From: Paenibacillus_D tarimensis_A
GTDB taxonomy: Bacteria > Bacillota > Bacilli > Paenibacillales > Paenibacillaceae
DNA length: 64,000 nt
Assembly (NCBI GenBank): GCA_041281825.1
Contig: CP166298.1
Location: 124,001 to 188,000, forward strand
Direction: 5' to 3'
The notes under the pieces were generated by a model that did no database searches, was not told the origin of the DNA, and saw only the letters and a program-made list of their open reading frames with translations. Below, in pieces: positions 17,702-25,142 of the stretch; position 1 is the stretch's first letter; each line of letters begins with the position of its first letter. The translations under genes and the position numbers were made by a program.

Positions 17702-17812
17702 GCAGCAATTCAAGCTGCTATTTCATAAAAACGCACCTCGCAAATAGGTAATGTTGGTTGTTTAGGCACTTCCATTTACCATATTTTATAAAGGTGTGTT
17801 TTTGTTTTTTTC
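17702..17812 (+). ncRNA. Candidate structured RNA ending in an intrinsic terminator
   Basis: GCAGC/GCTGC forms a small 5' hairpin. AAAAACGCACCT (17727-17738) pairs with AGGTGTGTTTTT (17792-17803) over a 53-base interior that holds GGTAA/TTACC. A long T-run follows. No reading frame with a ribosome site lies inside. No clear promoter was found and I do not recognise an RNA family. It could be a small RNA or a decayed leader. Confidence 0.4.
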
Positions 17813-17837
17813 TACCCGCAGGGAGTACTGGATATTA

Positions 17838-17960
17838 TAAGTTTCATTAGAGGATTTCCAAAGGAACTCTATTTTGTAAGCGCTTGCTCACACAGTCTTA
17901 TCTTTTGTCGCGAAACGATGTTTCGTCCGTCAAAGGACGGCGAAGCCGTTTACGCTTGGG
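17838..17960. repeat. Dispersed repeat family B, copy 3
   Basis: It shares ATAAGTTTCA, CGCGAAACGA and the hairpin CCGTCAAAGGACGGCGAAG with copy 1. The block is non-coding and lies upstream of the fix operon. Confidence 0.65.
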
Positions 17961-18061
17961 ACAGGTTCTAGTGCGGAAAGGAAGCATTTTATTGCGTTTT
18001 GCCTTATATACTAGAGTATTCGGACTAGACAAACTATGAAGATAGAGAGGAGCTGCGGAAG

Positions 18062-18892
18062 TTGCTGCATATTGTTGCCTGCATTAAACAGGTGCCTGAC
18101 ACGAAAATCATTAAGATGAACCCTAAGACAAATACGATGGACCGCTCCAGTGCGCCGGCGATCCTGAATCCCTATGATGCGCATGCGGTCGAAGAGGCCG
18201 TCAGGTTGAAGGGGAGATATGGCGGAACGGTTTCCGTCCTTACGATGGGGCCGCCGCCGGCTGTGAAGGCGATCCGCAAATGCATCGAAATCGGGGCGGA
18301 CGAGGGATATATGATCTCCGACCGCGCATTTGCCGGAGCGGATACGCTTGCAACGAGCTATGCGCTAACGAAAGCATTGGACAAGATCGCCGCCGTCAAG
18401 CCGGTCGACTTGATCATCTGCGGTAAGATGACGATCGATGGGGATACCGGGCAGGTAGGACCCGGCATTGCGAGGCGTCTCGATATACCGCCGCTTACGT
18501 CGGTGAAGAAGGTCGTCGAGATCAACCGGGAAGAAGGCTACGCCATCATTCACCGCAAGCTCGAGGACGGATATGAAGTGATCCGGTCGACGCTGCCGTG
18601 CCTTTTCTCCGTTGAGAAGGAGATCAATGAGGTTCCATACTCTCCTATGCCCAACATGATCAAGGCGGCGAGATATCAGCCGCATATCTGGTCGGTCAAT
18701 GATTTGGAGGGCGTCGACCGAGCCCAGCTTGGCTTGAAAGGGTCGCCTACAATCGTATCGTCGGTATGGGCACCGCAGAAGCCGCAAGGCGGACAAATGC
18801 TAAGTGGAGGGCCGGAGGAGCAGGTGAAGCAGCTGGTCGGCTTTGTGCTGGAGAAGAAGGAATTGTTCCAGGTAAGGGGTGAATCTACATGA
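18062..18892 (+). CDS. fixA: Electron transfer flavoprotein beta subunit (FixA)
   Basis: The beta subunit of a Fix-type electron transfer flavoprotein, which binds the NAD- or AMP-binding site side of the bifurcating complex. It has 276 residues, starting LHIVACIKQVPDTK, the family's N-terminal signature. DGDTGQVGP at about 120-130 is the conserved nucleotide-binding loop. TTG 18062 is the only start giving this N-terminus, with AGAGGAG about 10 bases upstream. It is the first gene of a tightly overlapping fixABCX operon. Confidence 0.92.
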   Translation: MLHIVACIKQVPDTKIIKMNPKTNTMDRSSAPAILNPYDAHAVEEAVRLKGRYGGTVSVLTMGPPPAVKAIRKCIEIGADEGYMISDRAFAGADTLATSYALTKALDKIAAVKPVDLIICGKMTIDGDTGQVGPGIARRLDIPPLTSVKKVVEINREEGYAIIHRKLEDGYEVIRSTLPCLFSVEKEINEVPYSPMPNMIKAARYQPHIWSVNDLEGVDRAQLGLKGSPTIVSSVWAPQKPQGGQMLSGGPEEQVKQLVGFVLEKKELFQVRGEST

Positions 18893-19923
18893 GCTTTGAG
18901 GATTACAAGGGGATCTGGGTGTTTCTGGAGGCGAAGGACGGGCAGATCGTTCCGGTATCGCTGGAATTGTTAGGTGCGGGAAGGCAGCTGGCCGATAAGA
19001 GGAAAACCGGACTGGCGGGCGTTCTGATCGGAGACCGGGTCCGGCAGCTGGCGGACAAGGCGTTCGAATACGGAGCCGATACCGTATATGTATACGATGA
19101 TCCGATATTCAAGTTTTATCGGACGGAAACGTATATGAAAGCTTTATTGGCTTGCTCGCAGAAATACAAACCGGAAATCATTCTGTACGGGGCCACCTCA
19201 ACCGGCAAGGATCTGGCCAGTGCGGTTGCGACCGATCTGCCGACAGGCTTGACGGCGGATACGACGATTCTGGATGTGGAAGAGGAGACCGGTCTGCTGC
19301 TTGCCAGCCGTCCCGCCTTCGGGGGCAATATTATGGCCACGATCCTATGCAAGAAGTACAGGCCCCAGATGGCGACGGTACGCCCGAAGGTGATGAAAGC
19401 ATTGCCGCCCGAACCGGGACGGCGGGGCGAGTTGGTGGAAGAGGCGATCTCGCTGAAGGAGGAAGATATACGGACGCAAGTGCTGGAAATCGTCCGCGAG
19501 ACGAAGAACAAGGTCCGAATCGATGAAGCGGATATTATCGTTGCCGGAGGGAAAGGTCTCGGAAGCGCGGCAGGATTTCAGCTGATTCAGGAGCTGGCCC
19601 ATGTGCTTGGCGCGGCCGTCGGCGCCAGCCGCGATGTCGTGGAGGCCGGCTGGATTGAACATCATCATCAGGTCGGACAAACCGGTTTAACGGTAACGCC
19701 GAAAATTTATTTTGCCATAGGCATATCGGGCGCTATACAGCATATTGTCGGCATGCAAAATTCCGGACTGATCATTGCCGTGAATAAAGATCCGGACGCG
19801 CCGATTTTTCAATCCTGCCATTACGGCATCGTCGGCGATGCGTTCGAGATCGTTCCGCTGCTGATCCAGCAGTTCAAACAAGCTTTGGGTAAAGGAGAAG
19901 AAGAGCATGCCGGAAAAATTTGA
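18889..19923 (+). CDS. fixB: Electron transfer flavoprotein alpha subunit (FixB)
   Basis: A 344-residue alpha subunit carrying the structural FAD site. The FAD domain near 215-320 shows GSAAGFQLIQELA, AAVGASRDVVEAGW, GQTGLTVTPKIYFAIGISGA, and KDPDAPIFQSCHYGIVGDAF. It starts inside the fixA stop (ATGA) and its stop lies inside fixC (17-base overlap), so expression is coupled. Confidence 0.93.
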   Translation: MSFEDYKGIWVFLEAKDGQIVPVSLELLGAGRQLADKRKTGLAGVLIGDRVRQLADKAFEYGADTVYVYDDPIFKFYRTETYMKALLACSQKYKPEIILYGATSTGKDLASAVATDLPTGLTADTTILDVEEETGLLLASRPAFGGNIMATILCKKYRPQMATVRPKVMKALPPEPGRRGELVEEAISLKEEDIRTQVLEIVRETKNKVRIDEADIIVAGGKGLGSAAGFQLIQELAHVLGAAVGASRDVVEAGWIEHHHQVGQTGLTVTPKIYFAIGISGAIQHIVGMQNSGLIIAVNKDPDAPIFQSCHYGIVGDAFEIVPLLIQQFKQALGKGEEEHAGKI

Positions 19924-21202
19924 ATGTATTGTCGTCGGAGCCGGACCCGCGGGAATCGCTTGCGCGTATGAGCTCGCCAAAACTGGAGTGGGCGTGCTGC
20001 TGCTCGAGCGGGGGGAATATCCGGGCTCCAAAAATGTGATGGGCGGCGTTCTGTACCGGCAGATGATGGAGGACGTGATTCCCGGGTTTTATAAGGAAGC
20101 CCCGCTGGAGCGCCCAATTGTGGAACAGCGTTTTATGATGCTGGATAAGGAGTCGGCGCTGACCGTCGGGTATAAAGGTCTGGAATGGGCGCAAGAGCCA
20201 TATAACAATTTTACCGTTCTGCGGGCAAAATTCGACCAATGGTTCGCTCAGAAGGCCGTGGATCAAGGCGCGCTGCTGGTGAACGAGACCGTCGCGTTGG
20301 AATGTATTGTGGAAGACGGCCGCGTCGTTGGCGTACGCACCGATCGTCCGGACGGCGATCTCTATGCCGATGTTGTCGTGCTAGCCGACGGGGTCAATTC
20401 GCTGCTGGCGAAGTCGCTCGGATACCATAAAGAGTTTAAACCGGATGAAGTGGCCCTGGCGACGATGGAAATATTGAAGCTGGACAAGAAAATCATTGAA
20501 GACCGCTTTAATCTTGAGGACGGACAGGGGTGCACCATCGAACTGTTCGGCGATGCGACGAAAGGCATATTAGGGACCGGATTTCTATATACAAATAAAG
20601 ATACGCTAAGTATCGGCGTCGGCACGTTACTATCCGGCTTAATCAAACATAAGATAAAACCATACGACCTGCTGGAGTATGTCAAAAACCATCCGATGAT
20701 CCGCCCCTTTATCCAAGGCAGCGAGCCGCAGGAATATTTGGCGCATTTAATTCCGGAAGGCGGCTATTACTCCATGCCGAGGATTGTGGGACCGGGTGTC
20801 CTTGTCGTCGGCGATGCCGCGCAAATGGTCAATGCCATCCACCGGGAAGGTTCTAACATGGCGATGACATCGGGCCGTCTGGCTGCCGAAACGATTGTAA
20901 TGGCGAAACAGGCAGGGGATTTCTCGGAGGAGGTGTTGGATCATTACCGTCAGCGGCTGATGGAAGGCTTTGTCGGCCAGGATTTAAAAAAGTACAAGGA
21001 TGCTACCCACCATTTTGATAAATTCCCTCAATATTTTGAGCAGTATATCCCGATGATGAATCGTGCGGCAAGCCAAATGTTTACCGTCGACGGCACATCC
21101 AAGAAGGAAAAGCAGCGCAAAATTTGGCGGGACATCGGATCGGCTAAGGAGAAGATTAAGATTGCGCGGGATATGTACCGGGCCTGGAAGGTGATGAAGT
21201 GA
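19907..21202 (+). CDS. fixC: FixC flavoprotein dehydrogenase
   Basis: A 431-residue FAD-dependent oxidoreductase related to ETF:quinone oxidoreductase. An N-terminal Rossmann motif (VVGAGPAGIACAYELAKTG) and a C-terminal FAD motif (GVLVVGDAAQMVNAIHREG) are clear. The likely membrane-facing part lies in the middle. In known Fix complexes FixC passes the low-energy electron branch to quinone while FixX takes the high-energy branch to ferredoxin or flavodoxin. It overlaps fixB by 17 bases and fixX by ATGA. Confidence 0.93.
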   Translation: MPEKFECIVVGAGPAGIACAYELAKTGVGVLLLERGEYPGSKNVMGGVLYRQMMEDVIPGFYKEAPLERPIVEQRFMMLDKESALTVGYKGLEWAQEPYNNFTVLRAKFDQWFAQKAVDQGALLVNETVALECIVEDGRVVGVRTDRPDGDLYADVVVLADGVNSLLAKSLGYHKEFKPDEVALATMEILKLDKKIIEDRFNLEDGQGCTIELFGDATKGILGTGFLYTNKDTLSIGVGTLLSGLIKHKIKPYDLLEYVKNHPMIRPFIQGSEPQEYLAHLIPEGGYYSMPRIVGPGVLVVGDAAQMVNAIHREGSNMAMTSGRLAAETIVMAKQAGDFSEEVLDHYRQRLMEGFVGQDLKKYKDATHHFDKFPQYFEQYIPMMNRAASQMFTVDGTSKKEKQRKIWRDIGSAKEKIKIARDMYRAWKVMK

Positions 21203-21498
21203 TGAGCGAGCAGTCGAAAGCGCAAACAATCGAGGAAAAGCAGTATCTCCTTCGTTTTAATGCAGACACGAAATCGCATCTCCATGTCATGGATGCCGAC
21301 GTTTGTTTAACGAGCTGCCCGGATAAAATCTGCACAATCTTTTGTCCGGCAGAGGTGTACAAATGGGAAGAGATCCGCATGCATGTCGGGTATGAGGGAT
21401 GCCACGAATGCGGAAGCTGCCGGATCGGCTGTCCACATGAAAACATTAAATGGGTGTACCCGAAGGGCGGGCATGGAATCGTCTTCAGATTGGGGTGA
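21199..21498 (+). CDS. fixX: FixX ferredoxin-like protein
   Basis: A 99-residue iron-sulphur protein. Cysteine clusters CLTSCPDKICTIFCPAEVY (about 33-51) and CHECGSCRIGCPHENIKW (about 69-86) match FixX. It completes the FixABCX complex. The start overlaps the fixC stop. Confidence 0.93.
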   Translation: MMSEQSKAQTIEEKQYLLRFNADTKSHLHVMDADVCLTSCPDKICTIFCPAEVYKWEEIRMHVGYEGCHECGSCRIGCPHENIKWVYPKGGHGIVFRLG

Positions 21499-21505
21499 AC
21501 GATAG

Positions 21506-21655
21506 ATGTTCAAGATTGGAGACTTTGTCATCTCATTGCTGGATGGAACGAAAGGAATTATTCTGGAAATCAAGGATGGCCGATACCATGTCATATGGGA
21601 AGATCACTTCTCAAGCTGGGAGAAACCGGAAACCTTGCAGAGGGTAACGGCATGA
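21506..21655 (+). CDS. Small protein in the fix operon, SH3-like
   Basis: A 49-residue frame starting 7 bases after fixX: MFKIGDFVISLLDGTKGIIL, then EIKDGRYHVIWEDHF. The pattern GDFV..LLDGTKGIILEI..GRYHVIWE resembles a small SH3-like beta barrel as found in KOW-type proteins. There is only a weak ribosome site (GGGGTGA), but the tight spacing suggests coupling. I recognise no named family; it may be a stabilising or regulatory accessory of the flavoprotein complex. Confidence 0.55.
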   Translation: MFKIGDFVISLLDGTKGIILEIKDGRYHVIWEDHFSSWEKPETLQRVTA

Positions 21656-21738
21656 GGCCGGGCGGCAGGTAATAAGAGCGTATAGTGCGGGGAGTGAAAA
21701 TCACGATCGGAGCGGAAATACGGCGCCCGGAACTTATC

Positions 21739-21791
21739 TTGACTTCTGCAATCGTTGTAACTATAATGTTTGCAACGAGAGGTGAATTATA
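21739..21791 (+). promoter_or_regulatory. Consensus promoter and possible operator of the Rrf2 gene
   Basis: TTGACT (21739-21744), a 17-base spacer and TATAAT (21762-21767) form a near-ideal sigma-A promoter. CGTTG at 21753-21757 and GCAACG at 21772-21777 make an inverted repeat centred on the -10 box, a plausible autoregulatory site for the Rrf2 protein. Confidence 0.75.
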
Positions 21792-22225
21792 TGAAAAAAA
21801 TAAGCAGCCGATTTTCCGTCGCCGTTCACATCCTGTCGATTCTTTCGATGGCTCCGGAACCGTGCACCTCGGATCTCATCGCAGGGAGCGTAAATACGAA
21901 TCCGGTTATTATCCGGAGGTTGATCGGAAAGCTGAAGAAAGCCGGGATGGTACGAGTCAAAGCGGGTACGGGAGGAGCGACGCTTATTAAAAGTCCTGAC
22001 CGCATCACATTACTTGATGTTTACCGCGCGGTCGAGGTCGTTGAAGAGGATGCACTGTTTAACTTCCATGATCATCCGAATCCGGATTGTCCGATCGGGG
22101 CAAATATTGAAGCGGTTCTTCGGGAAAATATGCTTCGTGCCCAGTCCGCACTAGAGAATGAGCTCTCTCAAGTTACGCTGGACCAGCTGGTGGTGGATCT
22201 TCGCTGTTCTATACAAAAGGGTTGA
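21791..22225 (+). CDS. Rrf2 family transcriptional regulator
   Basis: About 144 residues. KKISSRFSVAVHILSILSMA followed by the winged helix (CTSDLIAGSVNTNPVIIRRL) and a wing AGMVRVKAGTGGATL are typical of Rrf2 proteins. Only two cysteines follow (NPDCPIG and DLRCS), so the three-cysteine iron-sulphur cluster site of IscR/NsrR is absent. It is closer to the YwnA/CymR-like, cluster-free group. ATG 21791 with GAGAGGTG upstream is preferred over the earlier ATG 21770. It has its own promoter and terminator, so control of the fix operon is possible but not shown. Confidence 0.85.
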   Translation: MKKISSRFSVAVHILSILSMAPEPCTSDLIAGSVNTNPVIIRRLIGKLKKAGMVRVKAGTGGATLIKSPDRITLLDVYRAVEVVEEDALFNFHDHPNPDCPIGANIEAVLRENMLRAQSALENELSQVTLDQLVVDLRCSIQKG

Positions 22226-22239
22226 GCTTACCATAGATG

Positions 22240-22283
22240 AGATGCAGAAAAGACGATCTTCGACGATCGTCTTTTTTGCATCT
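22240..22283 (+). terminator. Intrinsic terminator after the Rrf2 gene
   Basis: AGATGCA-GAAAAGACGATC pairs with GATCGTCTTTTTT-GCATCT around a short loop; the T-run is embedded in the stem. Confidence 0.9.
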
Positions 22284-22379
22284 GGAGTTATTAAAGGAAA
22301 CATGCGAATCTTGCGATAGTGAAACAAAGCCGATTTGGGAATCATTTTACTATAAGAAAAAGAAAGTGAGGCGTAGATA

Positions 22380-22781
22380 ATGGAATACTTTGACCGGGAC
22401 GAGCTGAATAAGGGGAGAAGAATCGTTCTCTCAATTATCATCGTTGTCGTAACCGTTGAAGCCGCGTTATTATTATACCGGTTAGCAGCCAATCCGCAGG
22501 AAATAGGAATCGGGGATTTCGTATCTTTGGGATTGGTTTGTCTGGTTGCCTACTTATTTTTTAAAGGAGTTAAATGGATGGAATTCGCTATGCTGCTGCT
22601 GTTTTTTCCAGATTTTCTGGCTGTCATATTCGGATTGCTTCACCGAAACGGGATACTGGATGCTGTTGACGGATGGTTTATGTTAGCTGTAACGGTTGTG
22701 TCGGCTGTAGCGGCGGGATTCTTTCTTGAAAAATCAACCAGTCTGGATGCATATATGAAATACCGGAGAAAGAGTAGATGA
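22380..22781 (+). CDS. Hypothetical four-helix membrane protein
   Basis: A 133-residue protein with four hydrophobic stretches (about 15-35, 46-62, 67-85 and 100-118) and charged ends. GTGAGG lies 9 bases upstream of the ATG. No family recognised. It is followed by the heptamer array and is not obviously part of the ParM operon. Confidence 0.55.
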   Translation: MEYFDRDELNKGRRIVLSIIIVVVTVEAALLLYRLAANPQEIGIGDFVSLGLVCLVAYLFFKGVKWMEFAMLLLFFPDFLAVIFGLLHRNGILDAVDGWFMLAVTVVSAVAAGFFLEKSTSLDAYMKYRRKSR

Positions 22782-22794
22782 AATATACATAAGC

Positions 22795-22885
22795 TTTGAC
22801 GTTTAAGCTTTACAATTTAAACGTTAAAGTTTAAAGTTCAAATCTTAAACTTTAAACTTTAAACTTTAAACTTCGAACTTTGAAA
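22795..22885. repeat. Array of 13 in-phase heptamers, candidate centromere (parC-like)
   Basis: Read in strict 7-base steps from 22795, the units are TTTGACG, TTTAAGC, TTTACAA, TTTAAAC, GTTAAAG, TTTAAAG, TTCAAAT, CTTAAAC, TTTAAAC (three times), TTCGAAC and TTTGAAA. The left half carries G at the unit end and the right half C, so AAAGTTTAAAGTT and AACTTTAAACTTT form inverted arms around 22840. The array ends about 45 bases before the parM promoter, where ParMRC-type plasmid centromeres lie. Confidence 0.75.
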
Positions 22886-22930
22886 TTTATCCTGCAAAAA
22901 TGATAATCCTCTAATAACCCTCCCGATTCA

Positions 22931-22959
22931 TTGAACCGTTTCGAAAGGTATAATAATAC
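22931..22959 (+). promoter_or_regulatory. Probable promoter of the parM-like operon
   Basis: TTGAAC (22931-22936), 17-base spacer, TAATAC (22954-22959). An overlapping TATAAT at 22949-22954 has only 12 bases of spacing. Transcription would start about 25 bases before the parM-like start codon. Confidence 0.5.
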
Positions 22960-22989
22960 TTCGAAATTGGAGAGGAGAGGGGAATCCAC

Positions 22990-24183
22990 TTGGCGAAGAA
23001 CGAAATCCTATCCACTGCCGTCAATCTATCGATCGACAACGGCAGCAGTCATATTAAAGGCATTTATGACCAACTGGACTGCAGTTTTATTTTTCCGAAT
23101 GTGGTGGCGCAACCGTACGGGGAGAGGGTCCTCTTGACTGAGCAAGGCGATCCGCTCGATTTCTTGGACGTGCAGATTACTTCGCCCGCCATTGAAAGCG
23201 AACAATACCGCCACGTTTATGTGGGGAATCTGGCGATCGGAGACGAAGGCATCGTTCACGAAATAGTAGGTGATAAAGCTTCACAGAAAAAGGCCCAGCG
23301 GCCGGAGACGATGGTTACGCTGCTGACGGCATCGGCCTATGCCATCGCCCGCAAACATGTGGAGGCGATAGAGGGCGGCAAGAAGCGGATCAAAGCCGCG
23401 GTAAAGCTGGGTACGGGACTGCCCATTAGCGAGATCTCGAAATTCCGGAATGAATTTGCCCGCAAGATTACAGGAGGCGTGCATTCTGTCACCTTTGTTA
23501 CGACGCCTGTATTTAAAGGAGTCACAGTGGAGTTGGAATTCTCTCTGCCAACGGATATCGGCATTGACGATGTATCCGCAGTCTATGATATTGAGGCCAA
23601 TTCCAAATCCCATCTGTCCCATAAGGGCTTTGGGATAGCCGATGTGGGAGGGGTTGACATGGATATTGCCTTTTTCAGACCGGGACTCGATCTGGATCAG
23701 CGTCATTCGACGGGGACGAAGATCCACCTGAACGATGCATTGGAAAATATCCGCAACGAAATTAACGCGCAAGGCGAAGAATGGATTGCGAGTACGGCGG
23801 AGCTGACACAAATGCTGGTCAACAAGGAATATGAAATTTTTGCGGAAGGCAAGGTTGTATTCGATATGACAAGCCTTGTTAACCGGCACATGCGTATTCT
23901 GGCGGAGAAGGTGCTGAAGTATGCGCGTAACTCCTGGAAGCATGTCCGTTATGCGGGCGAGTTTTGGTTTATCGGCGGCGGTGCGGTCGTTTTGCAGCCC
24001 TGGATCGAGAAACTGAATGCCGAGCTTGGTTTGCCAATCCGGTTCGACACGGCAGAGTACAGCCAATTCCGAAACGCGAGAGGTACCTTTCTGCTGCTTG
24101 ATCATGCTTTGAAGCAAACGGACGAGGCTGCGGCGGGCGTTGAAGCGGACAGGCTGTCCGAGGGCGGGAGCGGGTCGGATTGA
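22990..24183 (+). CDS. parM: ParM/StbA family actin-like ATPase
   Basis: A 397-residue actin-like protein. The phosphate-1 loop is VNLSIDNGSSHIKGIYD (about 11-27), phosphate-2 is GIADVGGVDMDIAFF (about 213-227), and the adenosine motif is FWFIGGGAVVLQPWIE (about 322-337). ParM-type proteins form ATP-driven filaments that push plasmid copies apart via ParR bound to parC. TTG 22990 has GGAGAGGGG 7 bases upstream. The next two genes are coupled to it. Nothing in the flanks (fix operon, anti-sigma gene) looks like plasmid DNA, so it appears chromosomal. The actual cargo is unknown. Confidence 0.85.
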   Translation: MAKNEILSTAVNLSIDNGSSHIKGIYDQLDCSFIFPNVVAQPYGERVLLTEQGDPLDFLDVQITSPAIESEQYRHVYVGNLAIGDEGIVHEIVGDKASQKKAQRPETMVTLLTASAYAIARKHVEAIEGGKKRIKAAVKLGTGLPISEISKFRNEFARKITGGVHSVTFVTTPVFKGVTVELEFSLPTDIGIDDVSAVYDIEANSKSHLSHKGFGIADVGGVDMDIAFFRPGLDLDQRHSTGTKIHLNDALENIRNEINAQGEEWIASTAELTQMLVNKEYEIFAEGKVVFDMTSLVNRHMRILAEKVLKYARNSWKHVRYAGEFWFIGGGAVVLQPWIEKLNAELGLPIRFDTAEYSQFRNARGTFLLLDHALKQTDEAAAGVEADRLSEGGSGSD

Positions 24184-24590
24184 AGAAACGGAGATCCACC
24201 GTTTATGTCCGTCCCGGAAAGGACGTAACCTTGTATATTCCGTCGGATACAACGCCTGAGGTAATCGATTATTTAAATCGGTTAAAAAACGAAGGCGTTT
24301 TCAGTCAAGGCGTAATAGACATTGTAACCAGATATGTCATGGAAAAGCGGCCGATTGAAAATCCGGCAATGGAAGCTCCGGTCGCTCTCTCATATAACGA
24401 TTCAGTGCCGGCTGAGCTTCATGAATCGGATCGGACGCCGGAAAAGGATGAGTCGGGATCGGGGGTAGGGCCAGGCGATGATAACCCGATTCCGGAAAGC
24501 AGCACAAAATTCAGTCTGGCACAAATCTTCCGACAGGCCAGACATAATTCCGGCAAGCTGCTGAATGATTCGGAGAGAGGAGGACACTGA
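24180..24590 (+). CDS. Candidate ParR-type DNA-binding adaptor
   Basis: A 136-residue protein starting at TTG 24180, overlapping the ParM-like stop by 4 bases. Very basic start (KKRRSTVYVRPGKD), then VTLYIPSDTTPEVIDYLNRL and FSQGVIDIVTRYVMEKR. The order strand, helix, helix is that of a ribbon-helix-helix domain. The C-terminal 60 residues are acidic and low-complexity, ending with a short helix (KFSLAQIFRQARH) that could contact the filament. ParR proteins have this plan. The call rests on position and fold pattern, not on a family match I can verify. Confidence 0.6.
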   Translation: MKKRRSTVYVRPGKDVTLYIPSDTTPEVIDYLNRLKNEGVFSQGVIDIVTRYVMEKRPIENPAMEAPVALSYNDSVPAELHESDRTPEKDESGSGVGPGDDNPIPESSTKFSLAQIFRQARHNSGKLLNDSERGGH

Positions 24591-24591
24591 A

Positions 24592-25050
24592 ATGTCTAGT
24601 GAACAGGCCAATGAAACCGGGCGCCATTTCATGCTGTCGAACGAAGTATTTTCGATGCCCGGTATGGATATTTACACGCAAATGACGTACATTGTATTGA
24701 AATGCTATTCGACGGAATCTCACTTGCCCGCGTTAATTGAAATTGCCAAACTTGGCCGGATGAGTGCGAAGCAGACGACGAAGGCGCTGCAATGCCTGGT
24801 CGAACTGAATATCCTTCCGCATAAGTTGTTTCGTCAGATGGTCGGAGAATACCGGGACGACCGGTTATCTTGGTCCGCCAAGGGCTTACTTACGTTCTGC
24901 AAGGAGCATCCTCGTGTCAGTCTGGACGAATTGCTGGAGTTGTCAAGTCAGTCTGGAGAAGATGAGCAGAGCATCCATGAAGCGCTTAAGGAGTTGGATC
25001 GGTACGGGTACCTGGAGGAATACCCCGAATGGAGGAAATTGGTGAACTGA
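24592..25050 (+). CDS. Winged-helix protein of the parM-like operon (DnaD/RepA-like)
   Basis: A 152-residue protein. FMLSNEVFSMPGMDIYTQMT resembles the N-terminal winged-helix domain of phage replisome organisers, DnaD-like and RepA-type initiators. LPALIEIAKLGRMSAKQTTK is the likely recognition region. A second helical domain (about 95-150, VSLDELLELSSQSGEDEQSI) may be another small winged helix. ATG 24592 has GGAGG 8 bases upstream and is 1 base after the previous stop. Such a gene next to ParM/ParR would fit a plasmid or phage origin. Its role could be autoregulation, replication or binding of the heptamers. Confidence 0.65.
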   Translation: MSSEQANETGRHFMLSNEVFSMPGMDIYTQMTYIVLKCYSTESHLPALIEIAKLGRMSAKQTTKALQCLVELNILPHKLFRQMVGEYRDDRLSWSAKGLLTFCKEHPRVSLDELLELSSQSGEDEQSIHEALKELDRYGYLEEYPEWRKLVN

Positions 25051-25071
25051 CGGCGGCAAGCTACAGATCTA

Positions 25072-25108
25072 AAAGACCGTTCGGCATTGTAGAAGCCGGA
25101 CGGTCTTT
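25072..25108. terminator. Terminator hairpin between convergent operons
   Basis: AAAGACCGTTCGGC (25072-25085) pairs with GCCGGACGGTCTTT (25095-25108) with one mismatch. T-rich DNA follows on the plus side and A-rich DNA precedes, so it may serve both directions. Confidence 0.75.
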
Positions 25109-25142
25109 ATTGTATTTAGGAATCGCGAAGTATTACTCCGCG

